Below, in pieces: positions 14,823 through 23,382 of a stretch of 23,383 bases of DNA (within the stretch, counting starts at the first letter, position 1; every line of letters starts with the position of its first letter). A model generated the notes under the pieces. That model was not told where the DNA came from, made no database searches, and saw nothing but the letters and a program-made list of their open reading frames with translations. Source of the DNA: QHWK01 sp035315685. GTDB lineage: Bacteria; Acidobacteriota; Vicinamibacteria; Vicinamibacterales; CAVVIG01. The position numbers and the translations under genes are program-made. Where the stretch lies: positions 1 to 23,383 of the forward strand of contig DATFXR010000703.1 in NCBI GenBank assembly GCA_035315685.1. Reading direction: 5' to 3'.

Positions 14823-14861
14823 TAACTCCTGAGCCAACAATGAGTTAGGAAAACGTTTTCC
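14823..14861. promoter_or_regulatory. Inverted repeats upstream of the sigma-54 promoter, candidate activator or repressor site
   Basis: TAACTC (14823-14828) and GAGTTA (14842-14847) form one inverted repeat. It is followed directly by the perfect 14-base palindrome GGAAAACGTTTTCC (14848-14861). The palindrome has the central CpG and A/T flanks typical of LacI-family operators. From the inferred transcription start the two lie at about -37 to -75. Confidence 0.5.
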
Positions 14862-14963
14862 CTTCGGGCGCGAAGCGATGAGCTCGGAGTGGAAAAACTT
14901 GTCCGCGCGCGGCCAAAGCCGGGCGCCATCAGCGAGTTGGAGAGCGGAAAAGGAAGTGCGCGA

Positions 14964-16430
14964 TTAGGAAGGGGCAGTCGAGGCGAGTCGCCGCGCCTCT
15001 GCAAGACGCGTTTTCACACGCGGCCGACCGATCAAGCTCAACACGTCGAACAATCCAGGGCTTACCGTTTTTCCAGTCACGGCTACACGCACCGCATGAA
15101 TCAGCGAACCGGCCTTCACACCGCGTGCGTCGGCAACCGATCTCAGCGCAGCCTCAATCGACACCACATCGAACGTCGGCAGCGCGTCGAACGCGATGTC
15201 GAGTGCCGCCAGGTGCTCATCCATACCCGACACGCGCAGATGCTTCTGCACGGCGGCCGCGTCGTACGCAAGGACGTCAGTGAAGAAAAAACGCGACTGC
15301 GATGCAAATTCATCCAGGTGCTTGGCGCGCGGCCGGAACAGTTCCAGCACCGCGAAGAACCATGCGCGCCGCTCGCCAAGCAGGTCGTCGCTCCACGTAC
15401 CGGCGACCTCGAACGACGGTTTCACCCCCACGGCAAGCGCCTCGAGCGGAAGGCGCATCAGATGCTGCTGGTTGAACCAGTCCAGCTTCTCGGGATTGAA
15501 GACGGCGTTGCCGCCGCCGATGCCCTCGAGCGTGAACGCCTGTACGAGTTCGTCGCGCGTGAAGAGCTCGCGGTCGTCGCCGGGCGACCAGCCGAGCAGC
15601 GCGAGGAAGTTGAACATCGCCTCGGGCACGTAGCCCTGCCGCTCGTACTCGGTGACCGACGTCGCGCCGTGGCGCTTGCTCAATCGCTTCTTGTCCGGAC
15701 CCAGAATCAGCGGCACGTGCGCGAACCGCGGCACCGCCGCGCCCATCGCGCGGTACAGGAGGATCTGCTTCGGCGTGTTCGAAATGTGATCGTCGCCGCG
15801 CACGACGTCCGTGATCTGCATGTCCACATCGTCGCAGACCACGGACAGCTGATAGGTGGGAAGGCCGTCGGATCGGACGATCACGAAGTCTTCGATGTTC
15901 GCATGATCGAACTCGATCGCGCCGTGAACGAGATCGTCGAAGCGTGTGGAACCATCCGGCACTCGAAAACGGATCGCACGCGGCAGGTGCGCGGCCTCGC
16001 GCTCCGCGATCTGCTCGGCGGTCAGGGCGCCGCAGGTCCGGTCGTACTTCCATCCACTGCCGGCCTGCTCCGCTGCGTCGCGCCTGGTCTTGATCTCCTC
16101 GGGCGTGCAGTAACAGTAGTACGCATGGCCGGCGGCAACCAGCCGTGCCGCGGCGGTCCGATGCCGATCGAATCGCTGCGACTGGAAATACGGACCGTGG
16201 TCGCCCCCGATGGTCGGACCCTCGTCCCAGTCGAGTCCGAGCCAGTGCAGGCCGTCGAGGATCCCCGCAACCATCGCGCCAGACGACCGTTCGGCGTCGG
16301 TGTCCTCGATGCGCAGGACGAACTCGCCGCCGGTCCGCCGTGCGTAGAGCCAGTTGAAGAGTGCAGTACGCGCTCCACCGACGTGCAAGTAGCCGGTCGG
16401 AGATGGAGCGAAGCGAACGCGGACCGCCAT
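14964..16430 (-). CDS. gltX: Glutamate--tRNA ligase (GluRS)
   Basis: This cytosolic class I synthetase attaches glutamate to tRNA-Glu and, where GlnRS is absent, also to tRNA-Gln for amidation. The start at MAVRVRFAPSPTG is set by the family N-terminus, giving 488 residues, a normal length. The HIGH motif is HVGG (16-19). The KMSKS motif is KRLSK (248-252) within LILGPDKKRLSKRHGA. CYC near 106-108 and the RFRVPDG segment fit the connective and zinc-binding-like region. The C-terminal helical anticodon-binding domain is complete, through GRPRVKTRLAEARRL. A longer upstream open reading is not coding; it overlaps the divergent gene at 16542. It is intact and probably monocistronic; the nearest ribosome site, AGGCGG, is weak. 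Confidence 0.97.
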   Translation of the reverse strand: MAVRVRFAPSPTGYLHVGGARTALFNWLYARRTGGEFVLRIEDTDAERSSGAMVAGILDGLHWLGLDWDEGPTIGGDHGPYFQSQRFDRHRTAAARLVAAGHAYYCYCTPEEIKTRRDAAEQAGSGWKYDRTCGALTAEQIAEREAAHLPRAIRFRVPDGSTRFDDLVHGAIEFDHANIEDFVIVRSDGLPTYQLSVVCDDVDMQITDVVRGDDHISNTPKQILLYRAMGAAVPRFAHVPLILGPDKKRLSKRHGATSVTEYERQGYVPEAMFNFLALLGWSPGDDRELFTRDELVQAFTLEGIGGGNAVFNPEKLDWFNQQHLMRLPLEALAVGVKPSFEVAGTWSDDLLGERRAWFFAVLELFRPRAKHLDEFASQSRFFFTDVLAYDAAAVQKHLRVSGMDEHLAALDIAFDALPTFDVVSIEAALRSVADARGVKAGSLIHAVRVAVTGKTVSPGLFDVLSLIGRPRVKTRLAEARRLASTAPS

Positions 16431-16541
16431 GGTTGAGAACGTCCGCCTTCGCGGGTCGGCGGGAGACGTACGCAATTCTACCCGAGTCGACTGAAGGTCC
16501 TGTAGCCCGGGCCGATACTGATCCAAGGACCAGGAAACCAG

Positions 16542-17669
16542 ATGTACCAATTGCCCGGGATGCTCGTTCTTGCACTCACGGCGTTCGTCCTCGTCTCCCC
16601 TGCTGCGACTTCGGCAGACATGGCGGAGGGCACGATCCGCGGCGCGATCACGGACGGCTCTGGCGGTGCGCTCCCGGGCGTCACCGTGACAGCGACCTCG
16701 ATCGACGGACACACGCTGGCAACGGCCGTTTCGGATGCGACGGGCGCTTACGAACTCGTCGCGCTGCCGGTTGGACACGTGCGGCTCACATTTCAGTTGG
16801 ACGGGTTCGCCACTGCCGACGCGTCCGTGGCGGTTCAACCGGACGCAATCTCGATGATCGGAAAGCGGCTGGACCTCGCGCCCGTGACGGAAACGGTCGT
16901 GGTAGTGGGCAAGGCGACCGACTCCACTCCTTCGCCGTCCCACGCGCCGCCGCAGCCCGTGGTGACGCCCGTGCCGATTCACGACCGCGATTCCGTGTGC
17001 GGACCGGCAAAGCCGCAGGACACGACAGAATCGTTCGGCACGATTCGGTCTCGTCGCGACACAGCACGCGAGCTCTACGCAACCGACGATGAGCTGATCG
17101 TCGACGGCGGCACGCTCGAAGGCCTCGAGCTCGGACAGAACGTTGTCGTTCGGCGCCTCTTCCGCACGATCGACGCTGCTGGTGCGACCGTCACCGGCGA
17201 ACACACCGCCGGCGTGATTCAGATCGTCGCCACGCGCGAGCATGTTTCCAGTGCTGTCGTCGTCTATGCGTGCGACGAGCTGAGGAAGGGCGATTTTCTC
17301 GCCGCATTCAAGCCCGAACTTCCACGGACGCCTGATCCCGTCGGCATCCCTGCGTACGAAGCGGCGGCCCGCATTCTCTATGCCGACGCGGATCAGATGC
17401 TCGGCGCGCCGCGGCGTTTGATGGTCATCGATCGCGGCATCGATCACGGGATTCACGTCGGTCAGCGGCTGACGCTTTTCCGCCGCCGCCGTGGCGGGAA
17501 AGGGCCGTCAGTCGTCGGCGACGCGATCGTGGTCGCGATTCGACCGGACTCGGCGACCATCCGCATTGAAGGCGTCAGCGACGCGATCGTGCCTGGAGAC
17601 TGGGCAGCGCCGCAGCAGCCGGCGCGCCCTGGATCGGCCGCCACCTCGGGCGCCGGGAAGCTCCAGTAA
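16542..17669 (+). CDS. Secreted protein with N-terminal carboxypeptidase-regulatory-like domain
   Basis: The 375-residue product begins with a signal peptide (MYQLPGMLVLALTAFVLVSP, cleavage near TSA). Residues about 30-115 form a CarboxypepD_reg-like Ig/transthyretin fold: GTIRGAITDGSGGALPGVTV, then a GAYELVALPVGHVRL strand and LDGF. A proline-rich linker (SPSHAPPQPVVTPVP) follows. The C-terminal 200 residues, with YATDDELIVDGGTLEGLELG and DRGIDHGIHVGQRLTLFRRR, look like two repeats of a small beta domain that recurs in secreted proteins with SH3-like or FlgT-like folds; I cannot assign it further. GGA lies about 9 bases before the ATG. It is divergent from gltX with 111 bases between them. 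Such combinations are common in Acidobacteriota and function in the envelope, role unknown. Confidence 0.78.
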   Translation: MYQLPGMLVLALTAFVLVSPAATSADMAEGTIRGAITDGSGGALPGVTVTATSIDGHTLATAVSDATGAYELVALPVGHVRLTFQLDGFATADASVAVQPDAISMIGKRLDLAPVTETVVVVGKATDSTPSPSHAPPQPVVTPVPIHDRDSVCGPAKPQDTTESFGTIRSRRDTARELYATDDELIVDGGTLEGLELGQNVVVRRLFRTIDAAGATVTGEHTAGVIQIVATREHVSSAVVVYACDELRKGDFLAAFKPELPRTPDPVGIPAYEAAARILYADADQMLGAPRRLMVIDRGIDHGIHVGQRLTLFRRRRGGKGPSVVGDAIVVAIRPDSATIRIEGVSDAIVPGDWAAPQQPARPGSAATSGAGKLQ

Positions 17670-17693
17670 CTGTGATTGGAAGGACAGAGTTGC

Positions 17694-17787
17694 TGGCGGT
17701 GAGGCAGGGATTCGAACCCTGGATACAGCTTTTAGGCCGTATAACGGTTTAGCAAACCGCCGCCTTCAGCCTCTCGGCCACCTCACC
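17694..17787 (-). tRNA. tRNA-Ser (anticodon GCT), CCA encoded
   Basis: The minus strand gives acceptor GGTGAGG/CCTCACC, discriminator G and encoded CCA. The anticodon loop TTGCTAA sits between GCGGT and ACCGT, giving GCT. A long variable arm (class II) and the T arm GGTTCGAATCC complete a tRNA-Ser of about 91 bases plus CCA. Confidence 0.95.
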
Positions 17788-17800
17788 GCTCTGAATCCTA

Positions 17801-17806
17801 AGTATA
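17801..17806 (-). promoter_or_regulatory. Candidate -10 element of tRNA-Ser(GCT)
   Basis: The minus strand shows TATACT 14 bases before the mature 5' end of the tRNA, five of six matches to consensus. No good -35 is seen at 16-18 bases upstream. Confidence 0.4.
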
Positions 17807-18148
17807 AACGACATCGCAGCTTACGCGGACGCGATTGTCCCGACAGCTGTCCCTGAAATTGTCCCCGCCAATGATCGGATTCGGCTCGGCCCGCTGCCCA
17901 CTCGGGGTTGAGGCGCCGCGAAAAAATGCAACGGTTTTCTCTGAACTAGGCATCCCAGCAAACAGTTGGACTTCGGGCCGTTGCTCGCCTGAGTTGGCTC
18001 TGCGCTTCACTGCGTGCCGCCGCGATTGGGCAGCTCTGAAGGCCAACGCCGAAGCGTCCGTCGTCGTCGCCGTGCGCAGCGGTCTTCCGAACCGGTGCAC
18101 ACCCAAGATCGAGGATGGAGAAACGTCCACCAACTGCCAGCTCTGAGA
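17807..18148. other. Gene-free stretch between tRNA-Ser and the tRNA-like remnant
   Basis: Short open readings exist on both strands, but none has a recognisable domain, ribosome site or family-like composition. TGTCCC recurs near 17837, 17849 and 17859 and may only be chance. It lies between one intact and one degraded serine tRNA, so it could be integration debris. Confidence 0.4.
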
Positions 18149-18213
18149 GCGCACGCTTGGAAGCGTGTGTCGGGAAGATCCCACCGAGGCTCGAATCCCT
18201 CTCTCTCGCCGAT
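18149..18213 (+). pseudogene. Degraded tRNA-Ser(GGA)-like sequence, 3' part
   Basis: The plus strand contains GCGCACGCTTGGAAGCGTG, an anticodon arm with GGA but a loop one base short. It continues with a short variable arm (GGGAAGATCCC), a T arm GAGGCTCGAATCCCTC with one base missing, and an acceptor-like end TCTCTCGCC. The 5' acceptor and D arm do not match. Probably a pseudo-tRNA or an attachment-site remnant that keeps the 3' half; a sequencing-damaged gene is also possible. Confidence 0.45.
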
Positions 18214-18227
18214 ACCGCCTTCAGCGC

Positions 18228-21103
18228 CTACCGCCGCGCGGCGTTCCAGTGCATGACGACCGTGATCGGCGCCGAGCCTTCGTCCTCGGCGCTGATGTTC
18301 ACGAGAAACCGCTGACCGTCGCGCGTGACGAGAAACTGGTTGCGCCGGTCGACGAACGACGCGCGGATGCCGGTGTCGAAGAGATCGCGCGGCGGATCGA
18401 TCGAGAGGCCGGCCGATCCCGCCTTCACAGTCGCAGCCATCAGCTTGCCGTCCGGGGCCAGATAGAACAGCTCCCGCCCGTCCCGCCGCCAGCGCGGCTG
18501 GGCACCGCCGCGGGTCGATACCTGCCACTTGCCACCGGTGTCGGGAAACTTCCGCACGTAGACTTCAGACGCGCTGGACTCGTTGGAGTCATACGCGATC
18601 CAGCGGACGTCGGGCGAAAACTGGCCGTGCCGTTCATTCGCGCTGGTCTCAAGATACGGCTGCGCGTCGCCCTTCGCTGAAAGCGGAAGGACGCGCAGGT
18701 CGATTTGCCCGCGCCGGTCCGTCTCATACAGGATGTACCGACCGTCGAGCGACCAGTCTGTGACGCGAACGGATCCCGCCTTGGAATCCAGCAAGAGCCG
18801 TTCGGCGCCGCTGCTGTCGGCCGCAATGTCGTACAGGTCAACGCTTCCGGCTCGGCTCGATCCAAAGGCGATTCGAGCGCCGTCGGGCGACCACATCGGT
18901 CCGTGTGCACCGGTCGGATCGAGCAACAGCCTCGACGATGTCCCAAGCGACGGATTGAGGATCCAGATCGAGTGCCGTCCCGTCGCCGGATCGGTCTTCT
19001 CGACGGCAACCTGCTTCTCATCAGGTGAGAACCACGGATGATGAAAGTCGGCGCGCTCGGGGAACGTGGCCAGGGTGCGTCCCTGGCGATCCACCCAGTT
19101 CAGGCTGCTGTCGGGGCTCGCGCTCCGGAACGCCACTATCGTGCCGCCGCCGCCGACCGAGAACGCCGGCCCGCTTCGCCGCTGGGGATCGTACGCCAGG
19201 CGCTCAGCGATGGTCGCCGGTGCACCGATGACGTTTGCCCCGGTGAGGTCATAGGTCTGCGCGCTCAGCAACCCCTTGCTCAACGTGAACAGGTAGTCGC
19301 CGCCGACGCCGACGGCGCGTCGGCAGCGAACAGCCGCCGCGCGTCGCTGCCGTCGATCGACCCCTCGAAGACCGCGATCTCCTCGGGTTCGACGCTCTCC
19401 GCGAGGTACAGGAAATGACGGCCATCCGGCACGAACACCGGCCACGTGTGCTGCCGATCGGCACGCGATTCGATCAGGCGGGTGATCGGCGTCGCCACGC
19501 CGCCGGTGTCCGCCACGCTCATCACCGGGTGGCCTCCCGAGCCGAACAAGATGATCCCGGCGCGGCCCCAGGCTCCGCCGCGCGGACCCCAGGTCACGTC
19601 GCAGATGTCCTGCGGCACTCCGCCGGTCTCGGCAATCCGCCTCAGTTTGTCGTGCGCGAAAAAGGCAATCGTGCGGCTGTCCGGCGCCCAGAACGGATAG
19701 CTTCCCCCTTCGCTGCCGTCTATCGGCCGGCTTTCAACCTCGTCGAACCGCCGCAGCCACAGTTTCCTCCGGCCATCGGCCGACAGCGCGGCGAGCACCA
19801 GCCGGCTTCCGTCAGGTGACACGGCCATTTCGGCCGAGCCGCGAGGAAATCTGGTGCCCGGCGGCGGATAGATCTGGAAATCGACCCGCGTCGGCGGCGG
19901 TGCCGCCTGCTTCAGGACCGTCGCCAGCCCGAATGCACCGATCGCTGCCGCTGCTGCGACGAGGACTGCGATGGCGAAGACACGCCGCGGCGCAGCCGTC
20001 ATCACCGCAGCGGACGCACGGCGTGTCGCCGAGTCATCACGCAGCCACCGCAGCTCGCGCAATAAATCTCTGGCCGTTTGCCAGCGCTCGTCAGGATCTT
20101 TGGCGAGGCAGGTGGCGACCAGTCGATCGAGCGCCGGCGACACCAGCAGTATCTGCGCCGACAGCGGGGGAGGCTCGCGCTCCAGAATCGCGGCGACGAG
20201 ATCCGCAGGTGACGCACCGTCGAATGCGCGCGTGCCGGCGATCATCTCGTACAGCATCGCGCCGAACGCGAACAGATCGCTGCGCGCGTCCGTGCTTCGG
20301 CCTTTCACCTGCTCGGGCGCCATGTACGCCGGCGTGCCCGCCACCACACTGCTCATCGTCGCAGGCAGGTCGAAGGTTTTGATCTGCGGGTCGTGCGGCG
20401 CGGGACTGCTGCGCGGTCGCGCCAGCCCGAAGTCGAGCAGCTTCGCCCCCGTGCGCGTCAGCATCACGTTGGCCGGCTTCAAATCGCGATGGACGAGGCC
20501 AGCCGCGTGCGCAGCGACGAGCGCTTCGGCCACGTCGATGGCCACCGGCAGCGCCTCGGCGATTGTCATCGGCCCGCGCCGCAGCCGCGCGGCCACCGTT
20601 TCGCCGTCCACCAGCTCCATCACGAGATACGTCGCCTCCGCGTCGCCGATGCGGGCCGACCCGACGTCGTGCAGGGTGCTGATGCGTGGATGCGAGAGGG
20701 ACGCGATCGCGCGCGCTTCGCGCTCGAGCCGTTCGCGCGCGCCGGGATCGTCGTCGAAGTTGGACGAGAGCACCTTGATCGCCACGTCGCGATCGAGTCG
20801 CAGATCGCGCGCGCGGTAGACCTCGCCCATGCCGCCGGCCCCGATGAGGCCGACGATCTCGAAGGCGCCAATCCGGTCTCCCGGCCGCAGATGCACGACG
20901 GTGGTTGCCAGGTCGCCGAATCCGGGCGGCCGGCTCAAAAACCCGTCCGCCGCCGGATGGGCGTCGAGCAGGGACATCACTTCTTCGACGACGCGGGGAT
21001 CGTCGGCGCGCTTGACGAGGAAGGCGCGCCGTTCACCGGGCGGCACGTCGAGCCCAGCGTGGAAGAGGTCGCGCACGAGCTCCCAGTCGCGCGGGGCCGT
21101 CAT
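18228..21103 (-). CDS. Membrane Ser/Thr protein kinase with C-terminal PD40 beta-propeller, frameshifted near 19308
   Basis: A Hanks-type kinase occupies about residues 78-355: glycine loop IGAGGMGEVY (88-97), lysine K110 (VAIKVL), catalytic HRDLKPAN (205-212), DFG at 224-226 and APEQ at about 262. A membrane helix (FAIAVLVAAAAAIGAFGLAT) spans about 376-395. WD40/PD40 repeats follow outside (AVSPDGSRLVLAALS, PFWAPDSRTIAFF). The kinase frame hits a stop at 19280. Restoring one G near 19307-19310 (GTCGGCGG) continues the propeller as GDYLFTLSKGLLSAQTYD to the end at 18228, about 958 residues in all. Its ATG overlaps the sigma factor TGA by four bases. Probably it senses an envelope signal through the propeller. 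The shift is likely an indel error. Confidence 0.9.
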
Positions 21104-21496
21104 GCCGAGCCCTGCAGCTCGCGATAGAGCCAGGTCCGGGCCAGCGCCCAGTCCCGCTTGACGGTGATCGCGGCGACGTTCAGGACCGCGGCCGCTTCGT
21201 CGATCGTCAGACCCGCGAAGTAGCGCAGCTCGACGAGGCGCGCCTGGCGCGGGTCGATTGCGGCAAGCTTCTCGAGCGCGCGATCGAGCGCGAGCACGTC
21301 CGGCTGGCTCGCCGCGCGGGCGTCGACGTCGATGTCGGCGCCGTCGAGCGATACCGTCACCGATGCGCCGCGTTTCTCGGCGCCGCGGGCGCGCGCGTGA
21401 TCCACGAGCAGGCGGCGCATGACGTGCGCCGCGACGGCAAAGAAATGCGCACGGTTCTGCCAGCGCACGCGTTTCTGATCGACCAGCTTCAGATAG
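21100..21496 (-). CDS. ECF-family sigma factor (Acidobacteria-type), N-terminus missing
   Basis: Recognisable sequence starts abruptly with YLKLVDQKRVRWQNRAHFFA, the middle of region 2. It goes on through AHVMRRLLVDHARAR and a region 4 (LAAIDPRQARLVELRYFAGL, then a HTH with TIDEAAAVLNVAAITVKRDW). About 55-60 N-terminal residues expected for this family are absent; an in-frame TGA lies just upstream at about 21505. GTG 21468 could start a shorter 122-residue product, which would lack the promoter -10-binding part and be non-functional. The 3' end overlaps the kinase ATG by four bases, the usual sigma-kinase arrangement in Acidobacteriota. The break coincides with the truncated gene at 21498. 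Confidence 0.8.
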
Positions 21497-21497
21497 G

Positions 21498-22328
21498 TCC
21501 TATATCACCGCGGAGTCGATCGACGCAGTGACCACCGTCGATCTCCGGACGCTCCTGACCACGTTCATCCCGGTCGGTCCTCTTCCGCATCACATCGAGC
21601 CGAGCCGCGACGGGCGGACCATCTTCGTCAGCCTCGCGTCCCATACGCCTACAGTCGGCGCTCCTCAGCTTGCCGCCATCGATACGGAGGACGACACGGT
21701 CAGCTATATCACGACCAGCGCCAATCCGGCGGCGCGGTCGCACGGTCCGCATCCATCGCTGGACGGAGATACCGTGTTCGTCGCGCACGACATCGGCAAT
21801 GCCGTCACCGGCGTCGATCTCGAGACCGGCGCCATCGACCCGGTGGTGGGACCGATCCTTCGTGCCGAGGAAGTCGTGCCCACGCGATTCGGCCGCCTGC
21901 TCTGGGCATCGGCGCGTGGCGACAACACCGTGAAGCGGATCGATCTTGGAACCGGTACGATCACAGCGTCGATCGCGGTTGGCACGCAGCCCGAATCGGT
22001 GATGCTCACGCCGTCCGAGCGGACGCTGGCGGTCAGCCTCCGCGGCTCACCCGCAAGCCTCTCGTTCGTCGACACAATCGGCTTGTCGTTGATCGAAACC
22101 GTCAGGATCAGCGACGACGACAACACGTTCGGGGACCTGGCGGTGATGAGCGAGGACGGACGCTTTGTATACGCCACCTTCGACGCGCTCGCCGGCGGAA
22201 CCGGCGGAGTCGCCGTCGTCGACGTTCGCACCCGCACGGTGGTCTCTCGCTGGTCGTATCCGGGGCACGGCCGTCCGCACGGGATCTGGCTGTCGAGAAA
22301 GAAGCTGCACGAGGAACGCGAACACTGA
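21498..22328 (+). CDS. YVTN-type beta-propeller protein, 5' end missing
   Basis: The reading frame already encodes propeller sequence at 21498 (YITAESIDAVTTVDL) and has no signal peptide. It is followed by repeated blade motifs such as IPVGPLPHHIEPSRDGRTIFV, GVDLETGAIDPVV, VKRIDLGTGTITASIAVG and VAVVDVRTRTVVSRWSYPGH. About 275 residues remain and it ends at TGA 22326-22328. Family members are usually secreted or lipid-anchored with more blades, so the N-terminal part is lost at the same point where the opposing sigma factor is cut. A GTG at 21528 could serve as a start, but no ribosome site is evident. Function is unknown; such propellers often bind partners or metals in the envelope. Confidence 0.72.
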   Translation, partial: SYITAESIDAVTTVDLRTLLTTFIPVGPLPHHIEPSRDGRTIFVSLASHTPTVGAPQLAAIDTEDDTVSYITTSANPAARSHGPHPSLDGDTVFVAHDIGNAVTGVDLETGAIDPVVGPILRAEEVVPTRFGRLLWASARGDNTVKRIDLGTGTITASIAVGTQPESVMLTPSERTLAVSLRGSPASLSFVDTIGLSLIETVRISDDDNTFGDLAVMSEDGRFVYATFDALAGGTGGVAVVDVRTRTVVSRWSYPGHGRPHGIWLSRKKLHEEREH

Positions 22329-22365
22329 ATGAGACTCTGCGCCCGCGCTTTTCGCGTCGTGAGTC

Positions 22366-22884
22366 ATGCGCACATGGCTTCGAGGACGCGCGCTGCTCGC
22401 GCTGCCCCTGATCGCGTTCTCGACCCCTCCGGGCTCGCGCGCAATCGAACGTCCGAATCGCTGTCGACGTTGACGCCCGCACGGTGGTCCAGCACTCGAT
22501 CGAGGCTGCGCTGAGACGGATGACCGAGTTGAAGTGCCAGCAAGTTTTCGAGAGCTTCTCGATCGTGGTGCCTGCCGGCGATCGGTGCCGATCTGGGTCG
22601 TCGACGCCGGCGAATCCGCCATGTGCGGGTCGCCGGGGCTCGCGTTCACGTCACTCGGGTCGCGAGTCGTGCACCTCTGCAGGAAACGCTTCCGCGAGAC
22701 GTTCCCGGCTCACCGAGAGCTCGCGGAGGCGATCATCATTCACGAAATCCTTCACGTGTACGGCCTGGGCGAGAATCCGCCGAGCAGCGGAACGATCACC
22801 GCACGCGTCGTCGAGGGATGCGTTCTCACGACCGTCCCGCGGCGTGAAGGCGTGAGTTTCTTCCTCGCCAACGGAAATCGATAG
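22366..22884 (+). CDS. Secreted HExxH-motif protein (putative metallopeptidase-like), two frameshifts
   Basis: From ATG 22366 a signal peptide (RALLALPLIAFSTPPGSRA) is read in one frame. A middle segment, NVRIAVDVDARTVVQHSIEA to CQQVFESF, is in a second frame. The C-terminal part, from about 22570, returns to the first frame with WVVDAGESAMCGSPGLAFTS and VHLCRKRFRETF. It ends IIIHEILHVYGLGENPPSSG, where HEILHVYGLGE gives an HExxHxxGxxE zinc-binding pattern. This matches small secreted hypotheticals that I associate with Acidobacteriota. The two shifts, near 22445 and 22570, compensate each other. They may be indel errors or decay. No catalytic activity is known for the family. It follows the propeller gene after 37 bases. 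Confidence 0.6.
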
Positions 22885-23208
22885 CGACGAGTTCGTCCGC
22901 AACTCGATTGATCGTCAGCCAGCTTCAGGTTGCGACCGTGCTCGAAGGCAGTGTCCACCGAGAACGAGCGCAGCCGGTCGATCCATGACGCCATTGTCGC
23001 GGCCATCGTGCAAGCGATCACCCGGCAATCAACGGGTGGCGACGCCCCTTCAGTTAGCCATCAGACGGTTCGAGCAGGTCGCGTCGGTCGATCCAAAGTC
23101 GGTCGGCCGATACCCGGCGTGTGCTCGCGGAGCTGCTGCGACGAGCGAGCGACCCGAGGCGAATATCCCGCCGTGGGGACGTCTGCCTATCCACGTCTGA
23201 CTCCGGGA
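22885..23208. other. Stretch without recognisable gene
   Basis: Neither strand gives a family I know. The C-terminal reading of the anti-sigma fragment passes through its right part but without conserved residues; the left part may be non-coding or lost sequence. Confidence 0.4.
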
Positions 23209-23382
23209 CCGGCGATACACGACCGCTGCGGCCGGTCGGCCCATGACGTAGTCCAGGCGTCCGCCTGCCAGCGAGAACCCGAGTGAGGTGAGGTCTTCGA
23301 CCGGTGGTGAGAAGCCCAGCTTGCCGAGGAACCACGGCTTCACGGTGTGCTGATCGGACGAGCGCACGTCGACGAGATGGTC
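23050..23382 (-). CDS. Anti-sigma factor-like protein, partial; conserved part ends at about 23209
   Basis: The gene enters from the right edge. The first 58 residues visible match the C-terminal region of transmembrane anti-sigma factors, with HTVKPWFLGKLGFSPPVEDL, then FSLAGGRLDYVMGRPAAAVV and YRR. In relatives this is followed by an HVINLFVWP-like strand and the end of the protein. Here, after about 23209, the frame reads unrelated arginine-rich sequence to a TAA at 23050, in no frame resembling the family. So the C-terminus is replaced or shifted. Normally such proteins hold an ECF sigma factor at the membrane. The sigma factor at 21100-21496 is not adjacent, so no pairing can be claimed. 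Confidence 0.65.
   Translation of the reverse strand, partial: DHLVDVRSSDQHTVKPWFLGKLGFSPPVEDLTSLGFSLAGGRLDYVMGRPAAAVVYRRSRSQTWIGRRPHGGIFASGRSLVAAAPRAHAGYRPTDFGSTDATCSNRLMAN

Noticed and set aside
14889..16436. 515-codon plus-strand open reading frame
   Set aside because: It is entirely antisense to gltX and has no recognisable motif.
16431..17456. N-terminal extension of gltX to 830 residues
   Set aside because: It overlaps the divergent secreted gene at 16542, and GluRS begins naturally at MAVRVRFAPSPTG.
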